Source: Gonocerus acuteangulatus (lineage: Eukaryota > Arthropoda > Insecta > Hemiptera > Coreidae). From it: a stretch of DNA of 64,000 nucleotides. Below the pieces are notes generated by a model. The model made no database searches. It was not told the origin of the DNA and worked only from the letters and a program-made list of their open reading frames with translations. The stretch lies in the NCBI GenBank assembly GCA_946811695.1, contig OX328130.1:73993353-74057352 (forward strand), written 5' to 3'. Positions within the stretch are counted from its first letter, which is position 1. Each line of letters begins with the position of its first letter. Of this stretch, positions 42,831 through 53,615 are shown in pieces. A program made the translations under genes and the position numbers.

Positions 42831-43677
42831 TATTCCATGTTTACTTATCATCTCGACGGCTAACTATCTAATCGTCATAACATATACATATATTTCTCAA
42901 AAACGTTTTGTAGAGCGGATTTTTTCGTGATCTACGAGATATGACACGCGAACATTTATTTTCTATAGTTTCCGATTGCCTTGTAGGAGTGTTTCCTGAA
43001 GACAGCGCGAAAACTCGCTAATAACAAGAATTCACTAACTATCCTTGATGTTAATATTCTTTCTATCATTAGGGGATTCAAATTAATACGCAGACCTTTG
43101 GAAGAGATCAATAGCCACGCTATTAGCGTACCAATTATCCAATCCCTCCACCCCACCCCTTCCACCTCCTCATCCCTTTGCGGACAAAGTTCCGAATTCC
43201 TCTAGCAACTATCGTTATCCTCCCACTAATTCGTGGGGATTCTATTGTATCCATCCCTAAACCATCCTATCCTAATCAGCGCTTTCAAACTTTTCTTTTA
43301 TTAAACAGGTTTTTTTTTTTTTGTGTTTTTGTTTTGGCAAGAGGGACGATCCCAAAATCGACTAGCGATTTCCTACAAGAACTAGGTGTGGATCCCAACA
43401 AACTCTGTATCCTTGTGGAATCAATCTTCATAGATTCCCTGGGGATACTGAACTACCACATATACAGGAGCTAAACAGCTGCTTAGCAATCTTTCGCAAT
43501 TCATTGCACAAAATTTACATCCAGACCTCTAAAATTAATTGTATAAATTTAAAATTTCATTCAAATTTATTTTATTTTATTTTTTATTTATTTATTTTTT
43601 ATTAAATTCGTCACCAAAATTTATTTTCTCGGCAAAACGTCTAATTAATTTATAAATAAACCATATTTTAACCAATA

Positions 43678-43680
<3 letters not shown>
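42831..43680. other. No recognised gene
   Basis: A 98-codon frame (43178-43474) includes SDFLQELGVDPNKLCILVES, which looks protein-like but matches nothing I know and contains an F-run from a T tract. Possibly an old element gene. Confidence 0.35.
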
Positions 43681-43737
<57 letters not shown>

Positions 43738-44353
43738 CACGTGTCTGCCTGTTTGTATGTTTTTCTGTTTATTCCTTATACAAATCTACACCGTTTGACC
43801 GATTTTGACCAAACTTGGCACACAGGTAGGCCTTGATACAGGAAATCTCCTAGGCTAGGTCAAAATAGTCAAATTTCAAAATTTGGTCAAAAGGTCAAAA
43901 GTTGTGTTCAATAAAAATTGGCTACACTGAACCATTCAGATTCTGACGGCCATTTTGAATGGACAGCCATTTTGAATGATGTCTCAAATTTATTTGTTGA
44001 TGTTCTTGATAATTAGAATAACTCGAACTCATTGATGACTTTATATCATTATATAATTATGTAATGCAGTTTATTTCAATTTTATATCAACAGTCACTGT
44101 CTAACTAAGGAGCGCTGGCCTTTCGTTGAAAAGAGCTATCTATTTGCAGGCTCTGATGCTGGCCTCTGTCGTTTTTTTTTCAGAACTGCTGTGGTGCTGC
44201 CCTCTGTTGGCTGTCTCACGAACTACATCTAGACAGATATAAACATATTCACACCGTTTGACCGATTTTGACGTAACTGGATATACAGATAGATCTTGAT
44301 ACGGGGAGAGTCAAAGGCAGAAAGTAGGTGTAGCATTGCACGCCGGGTAACAG

Positions 44354-44408
<55 letters not shown>

Positions 44409-44410
44409 AT
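43681..44410. repeat. Microsatellites and CCGATTTTGACC dispersed repeat
   Basis: (TA)n tracts at 43681-43734 and 44353-44405 bracket a region with two copies of accgtttgaccgattttgac and a gatacggggagagtcaaagg block. A Helitron-like tail, gcattgcacgccgggtaaca followed by gcta, lies just before the second tract. This region may be a non-autonomous Helitron-type element. Confidence 0.5.
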
Positions 44411-44523
44411 TTTTTTGAGAAGACACACATTAATGTTAATTAAAAATTTACAGTGCCTACAAAGAAAGGGAGTAGTATGTTTATTATCCAATTATTAGGA
44501 TCTTAGCCAGCCTTATTATCTCA

Positions 44524-44572
44524 AAAGGAATATTACGGCAAGAGAGAGGGAGAGGGAGACATGCAAAAAGAG

Positions 44573-44620
<48 letters not shown>

Positions 44621-44621
44621 A

Positions 44622-44672
<51 letters not shown>
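44524..44672. repeat. (GA)n microsatellite
   Basis: About 100 bp of nearly pure GA repeat. The minus-strand Ser/Leu-rich frame here is its translation. Confidence 0.95.
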
Positions 44673-44674
<2 letters not shown>

Positions 44675-45039
44675 TGACTAATATACGACTTGCAGAGACT
44701 AGGTTTCGAAATGAATTAACCGCAGAGTGCTTGTTTATTCCAGGATTGTAGAATAGAACGCACAGCCTTTGCTGGAGATAGAATCCAACACTAATACAGG
44801 GGTATGAATACACACAGCAAGATGGAGGAAGGTCTTGAAGTAGATATTTCATGACGGATATTTCTATTCAGCCAATCGGGAAGGGATGCTGCTTTGACAT
44901 TTGTAAGGTAGAAGAACTTCAGAAAACTTCATTTTACACAACTTCAATGTTATATAAAAAATAATAAGGCCCTAAAGGTCAGATACTCAGATTATAGAGG
45001 AATCTGATTCACACTACGGCACACTAGGGAGATAGTGTG
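44673..45039. other. No gene seen
   Basis: Nothing recognised. Confidence 0.4.
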
Positions 45040-45165
45040 GTCAGTACTATGCTCCGGCCGCCTGATTCACCCCTTTGCTGCTTTTACTGCTAGGGTCATT
45101 AGCACCAAGGTACCCATTAATAAATTAATTAAAGGCTGGGTTGGCCTAGGGACGGTGGGGAGGAC
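45040..45165 (-). mobile_element. SINE family B body fragment
   Basis: Shares gtcagtactatgctccggcc, ggtacccatt, ttaattaaaggctgggttgg and cctaggg with 5004-5090, with an extra internal segment of about 35 bp. The tRNA-like head is absent. Confidence 0.65.
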
Positions 45166-45348
45166 GAATCCAACCCACGAACGAAGACACACTTGCTGAA
45201 ATTAACAATTTATTATTATTAATCCTATGATATTTTTCTTCTTTATTAAAAACACCCTATATTTTGGCCATCAGTTCGAAGCAAAAAACTTATTCATTTT
45301 ATCTTATCAATTTTACTTATACATGACGTTCCGGCCATTTAGCCATTT
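45166..45348. other. No gene seen
   Basis: AT-rich; nothing recognised. Confidence 0.4.
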
Positions 45349-46389
45349 TTAGCACTTTCCTCCGAAGGAAAGTAGCTATTGAGGTTGGACTCATGACGGA
45401 ATTTATGAAAAACTTCTTCAATCCTACCTAGTAGACACCGAAAATGACCCCCGTTAAAATTTATATATATCTATATATATATATATATGTCTGTTAACAC
45501 GATAGCGGCCAGAGTTTTTGTTTTTTCGTCACGAAACTTGGTATATAGCATTCAATTAGCAAACGATTGAACGAGTTCGTTAACCACCAAAGTCGGTCTA
45601 CCGGAAGGGGGGGTTTACCCTGAACCCAAACACTAATTTGACTATGTCAGCCGTAATATTTGTTATATTTCAACGAAACTTGGTATTCTTATTGGTGATA
45701 TAGAGAGAAAAGTGAGATATAAAAATGAACTAAATCGGTTCATTAGGAGGGGCCCACAATACCACAATACCAATTCGCCACTACCAGCCGTGATTTCTGG
45801 TATATTTCGACGAAACTCGGTATTCGTAGTGGTAATCTACAGGTAAATATCTGTTGTAAAAATAAACTAAATCGGTTCATTAGAAGGGGGGGTTTACTCC
45901 GGACCCAAATTCCTAATATACTCATACCGGTCGTAATTTCTGCTGTATTGTAACGAAACTCGGTATACGTCGTGGGTACCTCATGAGAAAGAAGTGTTGT
46001 AAAAATGAGCTGAATCGGTCAATCGGAAAGCGGGGGTTTAATTTGTAATATTATTTCAATAGAAAAGCCCGTCAGACGTAGGTTCACAAAGCCGCCGCAA
46101 GGAGCGCTTTCTACCACTAGAGTGACTGTATCCTGTTCCTGCGTTCGATCAAAATACGATAATATGAGGTTTTTTGTATTTATTACGTAGTGTAATAGGT
46201 ACCATGTGTAAACATAACTCTGGAAGCAAATTAATAACTGATCAGTTACTCATTACAAATTTAAAAGAGAACTATTCATGTTTTTATTTTATTTATGTAG
46301 GATTTTTTAAGTAAATTGTTCTGGAAAGCAGTCTACACTACCCAAATTCTGAGGAAAGTGCTTAGTTATGCAGCTCCTGCGTGACGGAC
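45349..46389 (-). mobile_element. HINE-1, second complete copy
   Basis: Reading leftwards, it starts GTCCGTCACGCAGGAGCTGC (46389) and ends ggaggaaagtgCTAA (45349). It has both subTIRs, the terminal hairpin and all interior blocks, with a shorter AT tract (45463-45489). Length 1041 bp against 1054 bp for the copy at 14178. The interior pattern of three pyrimidine/purine-run blocks is the same. Confidence 0.78.
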
Positions 46390-46859
46390 TTTTACGCTTT
46401 AAAACCGCAGCCGCTTTTTTTTTTTTTTTTTTTTTTTTCAATCTGTAATCTAGGATTCGTCATCCTGGCATAAATCTTAACTCAACTCCATTTTCTTACC
46501 AGATTTCAGATAGTAAAAAAAACGCTGCTGTTTTGAATTCTTTGTTATGGGCTTAAATGCTTCCTTAACTAATGCAAAATGATATCCGAGAGCGGAACAG
46601 TTTGTAAATGTGCCGAAAATTACATTTTTTAACGAAAGTCCCGACACATTAGAAAATTAAAAACCTTTTTTTTTTTTTTACCTGTATTATTTATTTAATT
46701 AATAGAGTTCTGCAACAGAGTTGAAAAACTCTTTAAACGTCAGTCGTCAACTTGAAATGTGAGAAAAAAATATATGTATATAAAAATATATGAAGAAATA
46801 AACTTGAAAAAGAAAGGAAAATTAAGAGAATAAAAAACAAACAACAAACAAAAAATAAA
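46390..46859. other. No gene; T-run at 46407-46437
   Basis: AT-rich. It may include the 3' UTR of the minus-strand LINE that follows, but no tail is recognised. Confidence 0.4.
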
Positions 46860-46978
46860 ATGATCAAACGGACAACATTTAGTAAATTACATTTTGAGTA
46901 TAATGAAGAGTTTTTTAAATGTTTGAGTAATGCATTGATGTGTGGGCTACCTTCTGTCAGTATGTCGTGTATGGTAAG

Positions 46979-47955
46979 GTATGGTCAGGTTATTGCACTG
47001 TCTGCAGTTGGTAAGTATATGTTTAACGGTCAGAGTCTCGTTACAATATCTACAAGTTGGTCTGTCCTTTCTGTCTAGTAGGTAGGAATGGGTAAGTAAG
47101 GTATGGTCAGGTTATTGCGCAGTCTGCAGTTGGTAAGTATATGTTTAACGGTCAGAGTCTCGTTACAATATCTACATGTTGGTCTGTCCTTTCTGTCTAG
47201 TAGGTAGGAATGGGTAAGTAAGGTATGGTCAGGTTATTGCGCTGTCTGCAGTTGGTAAGTATATGTTTAACGGTCAGAGTCTCGTTACAATATCTACAAG
47301 TTGGTCTGTCCTTTCTGTCTAGTAGGTAGGAATGGGTAAGTAAGGTATGGTCAGGTTATTGCGCTGTCTGCAGTTGGTAAGTATATGTTTAACGGTCAGA
47401 GTCTCGTTACAATATCTACAAGTTGGTCTGTCCTTTCTGTCTAGTAGGTAGGAATGGGTAAGTAAGGTATGGTCAGGTTATTGCGCTGTCTGCAGATGGT
47501 AAGTATATGTTTAACGGCCAGAGTCTCGTTACAATATCTACAAGTTGGTCTGTCCTTTCTGTCTAGTAGGTAGGAATGGGTAAGTAAGGTATGGTCAGGT
47601 TATTGCACTGTCTGCAGTTGGTAAGTATATGTTTAACGGTCAGAGTCTCGTTACAATATCTACAAGTTGTCTGTCCTTTCTGTCTAGTAGGTAGGAATGG
47701 GTAAGTAAGGTATGGTCAGGTTATTGCGCTGTCTGCAGTTGGTAAGTATATGTTTAACGGTCAGAGTCTCGTTACAATATCTACAAGTTGGTCTGTCCTT
47801 CCTGTCTAGTAGGTAGGAATGGGTAAGTAAGGTATGGTCAGGTTATTGCACTGTCTGCAGTTGGTAAGTATATGTTTAACTGTCAGAGTCTCGTTACAAT
47901 ATCTACAAGTTGGTCTGTCCTTTCTGTCTAGTAGGTAGGAATGTGTAAGTAAGGT
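46979..47955 (-). repeat. 122-bp tandem array of the LINE zinc-knuckle segment (8 copies)
   Basis: Units begin at ggtatggtcagg near 46979, 47100, 47222, 47344, 47466, 47588, 47709 and 47831. Each encodes, on the minus strand, the CRYCNETLTVKHILTNCRQ segment. Since 122 is not a multiple of 3, successive units lie in different frames, so this is DNA-level amplification. Copies differ by one or two bases. Confidence 0.97.
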
Positions 47956-48730
47956 GTGTCCAATACGAAGCCTGGATAGGATGAATTCGTCCCGACGAGT
48001 GAGGTCTTAATTTGCCCGGGGTTTCTTTGTATTTTTAATTTCTCACCTTCCCACTCGTTCAATATGTTAGTTTGTAATGTTTTGTATAAGTCCGTCGAAG
48101 TCACAGTATTCTAGTCAAGCATGGGTCTTTTCGTCGATAGTTTTGCTTCTAGATCTAGTTTAATGTCTTCGTGTCCAGGTAGCCATAGAAATTTAATATG
48201 TTTATTTTTGTTCAGTAGTCTGTGTATTTGTGAGAATATGTTGTTAATAATGGGGTGTGTACTGTAGATGTTTTGCATGGAGAGCAGAGAACTTGGAAGA
48301 ATCAGTGCTAATAGTAATGTTGTCACTTCCTCTGTCTTGAATGTTTGTCAGTGCTAACTGTATTCCGTATAGTTCGGCTGTATATATGGTCGTTTCGTCT
48401 GGTAGTCTTAGTATGTAAGTGTTGTTTTCAACAATAGCAGCTGCTCCTGTTCCTTGCTTCTTGTTTCAGAATCGAGTTTGCCAGATGTTTATAAAATAAC
48501 GAAGTAGTTGGTTCAGTCTTTTTTTATTTCGTCAGTGTCAGGTCAATCTTAAAGTTCTTTACCCTCCAAGGTGGAATGTCAGTGAATGTGTTTGTGTTCT
48601 TCTATAGAGGCCTTAAAGTTGCTCACTAAATATTTATTCGAATTAATGTAATTTATAAAATCTGTCACACGTTGACTTTCCAGTCTTTTCGACTTTATAA
48701 CAAATTTATTTAATAGTATTCGACGCCTGA

Positions 48731-49490
48731 AATACAATGGTGGTTCTCCAGCTAATGCGCTCAGGCTTTCTGAAGGGCTGGTCCTAAATGTTCCTGTGGC
48801 TAGCCTGAGTCCAGTGTTATGTATAGTGTTGAGTAGTTTAAGAGCGGTAGGACCGGCAGATGTATTAAATTTACCTGTATTAAATACAATGATGGTTCTC
48901 CAGCTAATGCACACAGGTTTTCTGAAGGGCTGGTCCTAAATGTTCCTGTGGCTAGCCTGAGTCCAGTGTTATGTATAGTGTTGAGTAGTTTAAGAGCGGT
49001 AGGACCGGCAGATGTATTAAATTTACCTGTATTAAATACAATGGTGGTTCTCCAGCTAATGCGCTCAGGCTTTCTGAGGGGCTGGTCCTAAATGTTCCTG
49101 TGGCTAGCCTGAGTCCAGTGTTATGTATAGTGTTGAGTAGTTTAAGAGCGGTAGGACCGGCAGATGTATTAAATTTACCTGTATTAAATACAATGGTGGT
49201 TCTCCAGCTAATGCGCTCAGGCTTTCTGAGGGGCTGGTCCTAAATGTTCCTGTGGCTAGCCTGAGTCCAGTGTTATGTATAGTGTTGAGTAGTTTAAGAG
49301 CGGTAGGACCGGCAGATGTATTAAATTTACCTGTATTAAATACAATGGTGGTTCTCCAGCTAATGCACACAGGCTTTCTGAAGGGCTGGTCCTAAAAGCT
49401 CCTGTGGCTAGCCTGAGTCCAGTGTTATGTATAGTGTTGAGTAGTTTAAGAGCGGTTGTACTGGCAGATGTATTAAATTTACCTGTATTA
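48731..49490 (-). repeat. 152-bp tandem array of the LINE RT-thumb segment (5 copies)
   Basis: Units start near aatacaatgg at 48731, 48883, 49035, 49187 and 49339. Each contains ggttctccagctaatg, gtggctagcctgagtccagt and gagcggtaggaccggcagat. The period is not a multiple of 3. The outermost unit (49339-49490) is the most diverged. Confidence 0.97.
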
Positions 49491-49500
49491 AAAGAAATTA

Positions 49501-50000
49501 TTTTTAAAAAAAAGTAAAAGTTAAAAAAAATTAATTGGTCAATTAACCATTTTCGAGAAGATCCCAAAGCATTTCATGATAAATCATTTTTTTTTTTTTT
49601 TTCTCGAATACTTCCTTAACTCCAAATGTAACCAAAATTTAAATATCCTGGTTTTGATGATTTTCAAGCATACAAAAAATATTTCAATTTAACTCCAAAA
49701 TTCTAATTACCCAAACCAAAATTATTTTGAAAAACTAGTTTTATTCTTTTTTTCTGAAAACGGTTGCAGGTATCAAGTTGAAAATGATTTCGTTTGCCTA
49801 CTTTAGAGAACCTATAAAAAAAAAGCACAAGTAAGCATATTAGCGCGGAAACTTAAGCGCTCCAAAAACCATGTTCCGTTGAACGGATTCTGCTGGTTAA
49901 CGAACTCAACAAAGTCTTTGAAATTAGATGAAAGACTTTTGTATCAAATTTCATAAAATTCGGAGCATTAATCAGCCTGTGAGGGAGCAAGCAGAAATAT
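49501..50000 (+). mobile_element. HINE-2 internal/3' fragment
   Basis: Matches 59990-60400 in reverse orientation, for example gattctgctggttaacgaac, tatcaaatttcataaaattcgga-like text and aaccattttcgagaagat. It ends in a short AT tract at 49999-50010. Confidence 0.6.
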
Positions 50001-50079
50001 ATATATATATAATCAATCAGGGAATCGTTAGGATTCGGCCAAGAAAACATCAATGCGATTTTTGTAAAAAATCTGTATT

Positions 50080-50120
50080 AAGGACGTTTCGGCTACTTTT
50101 TGGTAGTCTTCGTCAGCTAT
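50080..50120 (-). ncRNA. Hammerhead-ribozyme-like motif 3a
   Basis: Minus strand: CTGACGA (50116-50110), extra A, stem II gactac-caaaaa-gtagcc (one A/C mismatch), GAAAC and GTC ending at 50083. Core intact; stem II slightly weakened. Confidence 0.65.
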
Positions 50121-50371
50121 AAAGACAAAAAACAAGAAAATACAGAATTTAATAAACAGAAAAAGGTTTTTATGTATATATTGATTATCTAGACTAAGTT
50201 CTAGAAATAAAACTATTGTTCACTTACCAGTTTAGTAACAACATAATTGTTCTCATATTTTAACAACAAATTGTTCTCAAAAAAGTTGAGTTGTATGTAT
50301 AGATCTATCATTTATCTTACGGGTAAACCTTTTTTTTCTGTTAATTCTGTATTTTCTTATTTTTTGTCTTT

Positions 50372-50412
50372 TTAGCCGACGAAAGCTACCAAAGAGTAGC
50401 CGAAACCTCCTT
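50372..50412 (+). ncRNA. Degenerate hammerhead-like motif 3b
   Basis: Reads CCGACGA (U to C at core position 4), a stem II agctac-caaaga-gtagcc, GAAAC, then ctc where gtc is expected. Both changes should abolish cleavage. It is the inverted partner of motif 3a. Confidence 0.55.
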
Positions 50413-50514
50413 AATAAAGATAAATTTTACAAAAATTGTATTGATGTTTCCTTAGCCGAATCCCAACTACTCCCTGATTGCTTATCACCTCGACGCCTAA
50501 CTATTTACACCTCA

Positions 50515-50560
<46 letters not shown>

Positions 50561-50660
50561 TATTCTTATAGATGACCCAAAATATCAAAATTCTTTTTTA
50601 TCCTAGTAGGCATGGGGTCATTAAAGCATTCTTCCTTTATTACACCACTTTATTTATTGG

Positions 50661-50705
50661 GCCCGACATGTTTCGTGCATATTTTCTTCGCACCTCTTCA
50701 GGGGC
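50661..50705 (-). ncRNA. Hammerhead-ribozyme-like motif 4a
   Basis: Minus strand: stem I gccc/gggc, CTGAAGA (50701-50695), extra G, stem II gtgc...gcac with an A-rich loop, GAAA, loopless stem III aca/tgt, and GTC ending at 50665. Complete core. It sits in pseudo-LTR copy A. Confidence 0.75.
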
Positions 50706-51065
50706 ACTTCTACAACAAAATATAATTTTTTGAACATCCACACCAACCTTTTTTCTACCATATTAAAACTATCAATACGATCTTTGAACTGTTCCACAAA
50801 ATGCATTAAAACATTATCATGCTCCATTAAATGTTACCCCTACCCTAAATATTGCAATAATTATAGCTAAATTACATATTTTTTATAAAAGGTGTTGAGT
50901 CCTACCTAGCAAGGAAGTCCTCCCGTTACCAAGTACTCCCTTTTAATTTTTCTAGCATAGCGTAATTCCTAGACATTTCCAATTCTAAAATGTTATATTT
51001 AAAGCTATTTACTATATTAACAAATTTCTTATATCCACTAAAAGTAACATTAAATATATCATACA

Positions 51066-51229
51066 GGGGTCTCCCGTGGTCTAGTGACTAGCGCACTGGA
51101 TTCATAAGCGGGAGATGGTGGGTTCGATCCCCACCGGCGCCAGAAATTTTCTCATCTCAGGGCTCGCTGAGAAAATTCCTGGTTGCACCCTGGATGTCGG
51201 CGCTAATAGCTACGATTTTTTGATGCGCC

Positions 51230-51272
<43 letters not shown>
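51066..51272 (+). mobile_element. SINE family A, full length, inserted in the Penelope-like element
   Basis: Head gggtctcccgtggtctagtg, actagcgcactggattcata, B box gggttcgatccccacc. Body ctcgctgagaaaattcctgg, ctggatgtcggcgctaatag. Tail ttgatgcgccgt plus about 34 A. Flanked by atcataca at 51058-51065 and 51273-51280. It splits the short minus-strand frame of the host element. Confidence 0.93.
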
Positions 51273-51279
<7 letters not shown>

Positions 51280-51851
51280 AATTTATTAGTTTTATTATAT
51301 TTAGTTTTCTTACAGTTTTTTTTTTTAATTGTAACCTCAGTCTAATTCTACCTTGATTTTTAACAACATTATTCAATTCATAAAATGATTTCATTAAGGT
51401 ATTAGTCAGGTTCATATTCAGAATTTCTAAATAGAAATCTTCGTCCCTCCAATTTTCTGCCGTGGAGTATTTCATATTATTTATTCTTATAGATGACCCA
51501 AAATATCAAAATTCGTTTTTATCCTAGGAGGCATGGGGTCATTAAAGCAGTCTTCCTTTATTATACCACTTTATTTATTGGGCCCGACATGTTTCGTGCA
51601 TCTTTTCTTCGCACCTCTTGGAGTACTTGGTAACGGGAGGACTTCCTTGCAAGGTAGGACTCAACACCTTGTATAAAAAATATGTAATTTAGCTATAATT
51701 ATTGCAATATTTAGGGTAGGGGTAACATTTAATGGAGCATGATAATGTTTTAATGCATTTTGTGGAACAGTTCAAAGATCGTATTGATAGTATTAATATG
51801 GTAGAAAAAAGGTTTGTGTGGATGTTCAAAAAAATATATTTTGTTGTAGAA

Positions 51852-51900
51852 GTGCCCCTGAAGAGGTGCGAAGAAAAGATGCACGAAACATGTCGGACCC
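51852..51900 (+). ncRNA. Hammerhead-ribozyme-like motif 4b
   Basis: CTGAAGA (51858-51864), extra G, stem II gtgc-gaagaaaagat-gcac, GAAA, stem III aca/tgt, GTC ending at 51894. Stem I is weaker here (gccc against ggac) than in motif 4a (gccc/gggc). Confidence 0.72.
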
Positions 51901-51965
51901 AATAAATAAAGTGGTGTAATAAAGGAAGACTGCTTTAATGACCCCATGCCTACTAGGATAAAAAA

Positions 51966-51968
<3 letters not shown>

Positions 51969-52025
<57 letters not shown>

Positions 52026-52090
52026 TTGAACCACCGTTATTTTCGGGATCTATGGGTTCTGAAATTTCAACATGCTGGCACTTCAGTCAT
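51969..52090 (+). repeat. (TA)n tract and HINE-2 fragment
   Basis: The microsatellite at about 51969-52021 is followed by aaatttgaaccaccgttatt then ttcgggatctatgggttctg, the reverse complement of 59838-59895 next to the AT tract of the complete HINE-2. Confidence 0.65.
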
Positions 52091-52694
52091 AAAATCGGGT
52101 GAAAGGGGGTTTCCTCCCTTTGTCTAAAATTATCCTACCAGGTCTTGTCCTAAATATTTTCTGGTATTATCCGTGCATTTACCCTTAAGTTACTCTAAAG
52201 ATTATTGTATCACATTTTGTAAAGATTTTCAATATACATTATTAAAAAATAAAAGAAACAGTAGCCGAAGAAAGTGGTAAATTGTACAACATGAATCCAT
52301 CCAGCGAGGATTGTCGGATCCTAAGTGGTTTTAGGTTTGGATTTACTCCGAGTCGGCTTGTCGGAAACTTTCTTTCTAAACGGATCTCAGCCCTAACTTT
52401 TTTAAAGATTGCTTCTTTTTCAAACTTAAAGATGTCGGCATTTCTACTCTTCTTATTCCCTTCTGCGCAATAATCATTTTAAGAAAGAGTTATTAATCCT
52501 TAAGAAGATAACAAACAGAGATCTCGTGGCCTAACTACATTATGAGTTTAGTCATTATCTTCATTAGGGAACATAATGACTTCTTTTTTAAGGGATTTTA
52601 GATAAGTCACGGCCATTGTAATAATGGTGAGCGGAGAAGGCTAGGGCCCAACCCTGTTTCGACAGAGGGAAGAGGCCGACTCATCACGACCGGG
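52091..52694. other. No gene seen
   Basis: Short frames (for example 52282-52473) are not recognised. No element ends were identified. Confidence 0.4.
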
Positions 52695-53605
52695 ATGATC
52701 CGACGGGATCCATGTACTGGTGACCCGACGGGATCCATGTACTGGTGACCCGACGGGATCCATGTGCTGGTGGCCCGACGGGATCCATGTGCTGGTGACC
52801 CGACGTGATCCATGTTCTGGTGACCCGACGGGATCCATGTGCTGGTGACCAGACGGGATCCATGTGCTGGTGACCCGACGGGATCCATGTGCTGGTGACC
52901 CGACAGGATCCATGTTCTGGTGACCCGACGGGATCCATGTGCTGGTGACCAGACGGGATCCATGTGCTGGTGACCCGACGGGATCCATGTGCTGGTGACC
53001 CGACAGGATCTATGCGCTGGTGACTCGACGGGATCCATGTGCTGGTGACCCTACGTGATCCATGTTCTGGTGACCCGACGGGATCCAAGTGCTGATGACC
53101 CGACGGGATCCATGTGCTGGTGACCCGACGGGATCCATGTGCTGGTGACCCGACGGGATCCATGTGCTGGTGACCCGACGGGATCCATGTGCTGGTGACC
53201 AGACGGGATCCATGTGCTGGTGACCCGACGGGATCCATGTGCTGGTGACCCGACAGGATCCATGTTCTGGTGACCCGACGGGATCCATGTGCTGGTGACC
53301 AGACGGGATCCATGTGCTGGTGACCCGACGGGATCCATGTGCTGGTGACCCGACAGGATCTATGCGCTGGTGACTCGACGGGATCCATGTGCTGGTGACC
53401 CGACGTGATCCATGTTCTGGTGACCCGACGGGATCCAAGTGCTGATGACCCGACGGGATCCATGTGCTGGTGACCCGACGGGATCCATGTGCTGGTGACC
53501 CGACGGGATCCATGTGCTGGTGACCCGACGTGATCCATGTACTGGTGACCCGACGGGATCCATGTGCTGGTGACCCGACAGGATCTATGCGCTGGTGACC
53601 CGACA
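52695..53605. repeat. 25-bp satellite array (~36 copies)
   Basis: The unit gtgacccgacgggatccatg followed by tgctg contains a BamHI site. Variants (gaccagacg, gacaggatc, catgttctgg, catgtactgg) recur in the same order, for example at 52900-53100 and 53250-53450 (spacing about 350 bp), which indicates a higher-order repeat. The minus-strand frames of 319 and 167 codons are translations of it. Confidence 0.97.
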
Positions 53606-53615
53606 GTGTCTATAA

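Larger units (their letters stand above)
46860..49500 (-). pseudogene. LINE ORF2 fragment: RT thumb, RNase H, zinc knuckle (minus strand)
   Basis: Reading leftwards: RT C-terminal region (NTIHNTGLRLATGTFRTSPS, ESLSALAGEPPLYFRRRILL, 49490-48590). RNase H follows in several frames (GAAAIVENNTYILRLPDETT, IYTAELYGIQLALTNIQ with the catalytic Glu, an STDSS stretch with the Asp, STHPIINNIF, FLWLPGHEDIK; 48470-48111). Then comes the C-terminal zinc-knuckle segment (RPTCRYCNETLTVKHILTNC, 47950 to about 46900). Frameshifts and stops are frequent. Two segments are tandemly amplified (separate entries). Same family group as the fragments at 9304 and 16407. Confidence 0.92.
50031..50472. mobile_element. 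Inverted-repeat element with two opposed hammerhead motifs
   Basis: The left arm taggattcggccaagaaaac, atcaatgcgatttttgtaaa runs into hammerhead 3a. The right arm carries hammerhead 3b and then tttacaaaaattgtattgat, gtttccttagccgaatccca. Each arm is about 105 bp including the ribozyme, with a spacer of about 240 bp that is itself partly inverted (aaaaacaagaaaatacagaat / attctgtattttcttatttttt). Confidence 0.72.
50513..51968 (-). mobile_element. Penelope-like element remnant with direct and inverted pseudo-LTRs
   Basis: Copy A (50557-50705) and copy B (51474-51618) are direct repeats of about 148 bp (cttatagatgacccaaaata, ggcatggggtcattaaagca, ttattgggcccgacatgttt). A third, inverted copy runs 51620-51968 and also matches 50706-50940. 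Copy B is cut exactly within the hammerhead core (cacctctt then ggagtacttgg). Direct pseudo-LTRs plus an inverted piece and hammerheads are typical of Penelope-like retroelements. Between A and B, on the minus strand, is a short decayed ORF (MKYSTAENWRDEDFYLEILN..., start at 51475), interrupted by a SINE. No RT or GIY-YIG domain is present. Confidence 0.72.

Noticed and set aside
43178..43474. Host gene encoding a 98-residue protein
   Set aside because: No family match, an F-run from a T tract and no splice or promoter context; left unassigned.
44484..44852. 122-codon frame with a long SLSLSL run
   Set aside because: Translation of a (GA)n microsatellite.
46860..47078. Plus-strand 72-codon frame
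   Set aside because: Antisense of the minus-strand LINE zinc-knuckle segment.
51750..52034. 94-codon minus frame starting in YIYIYI
   Set aside because: It is the (TA)n tract plus antisense of the Penelope-like inverted copy.
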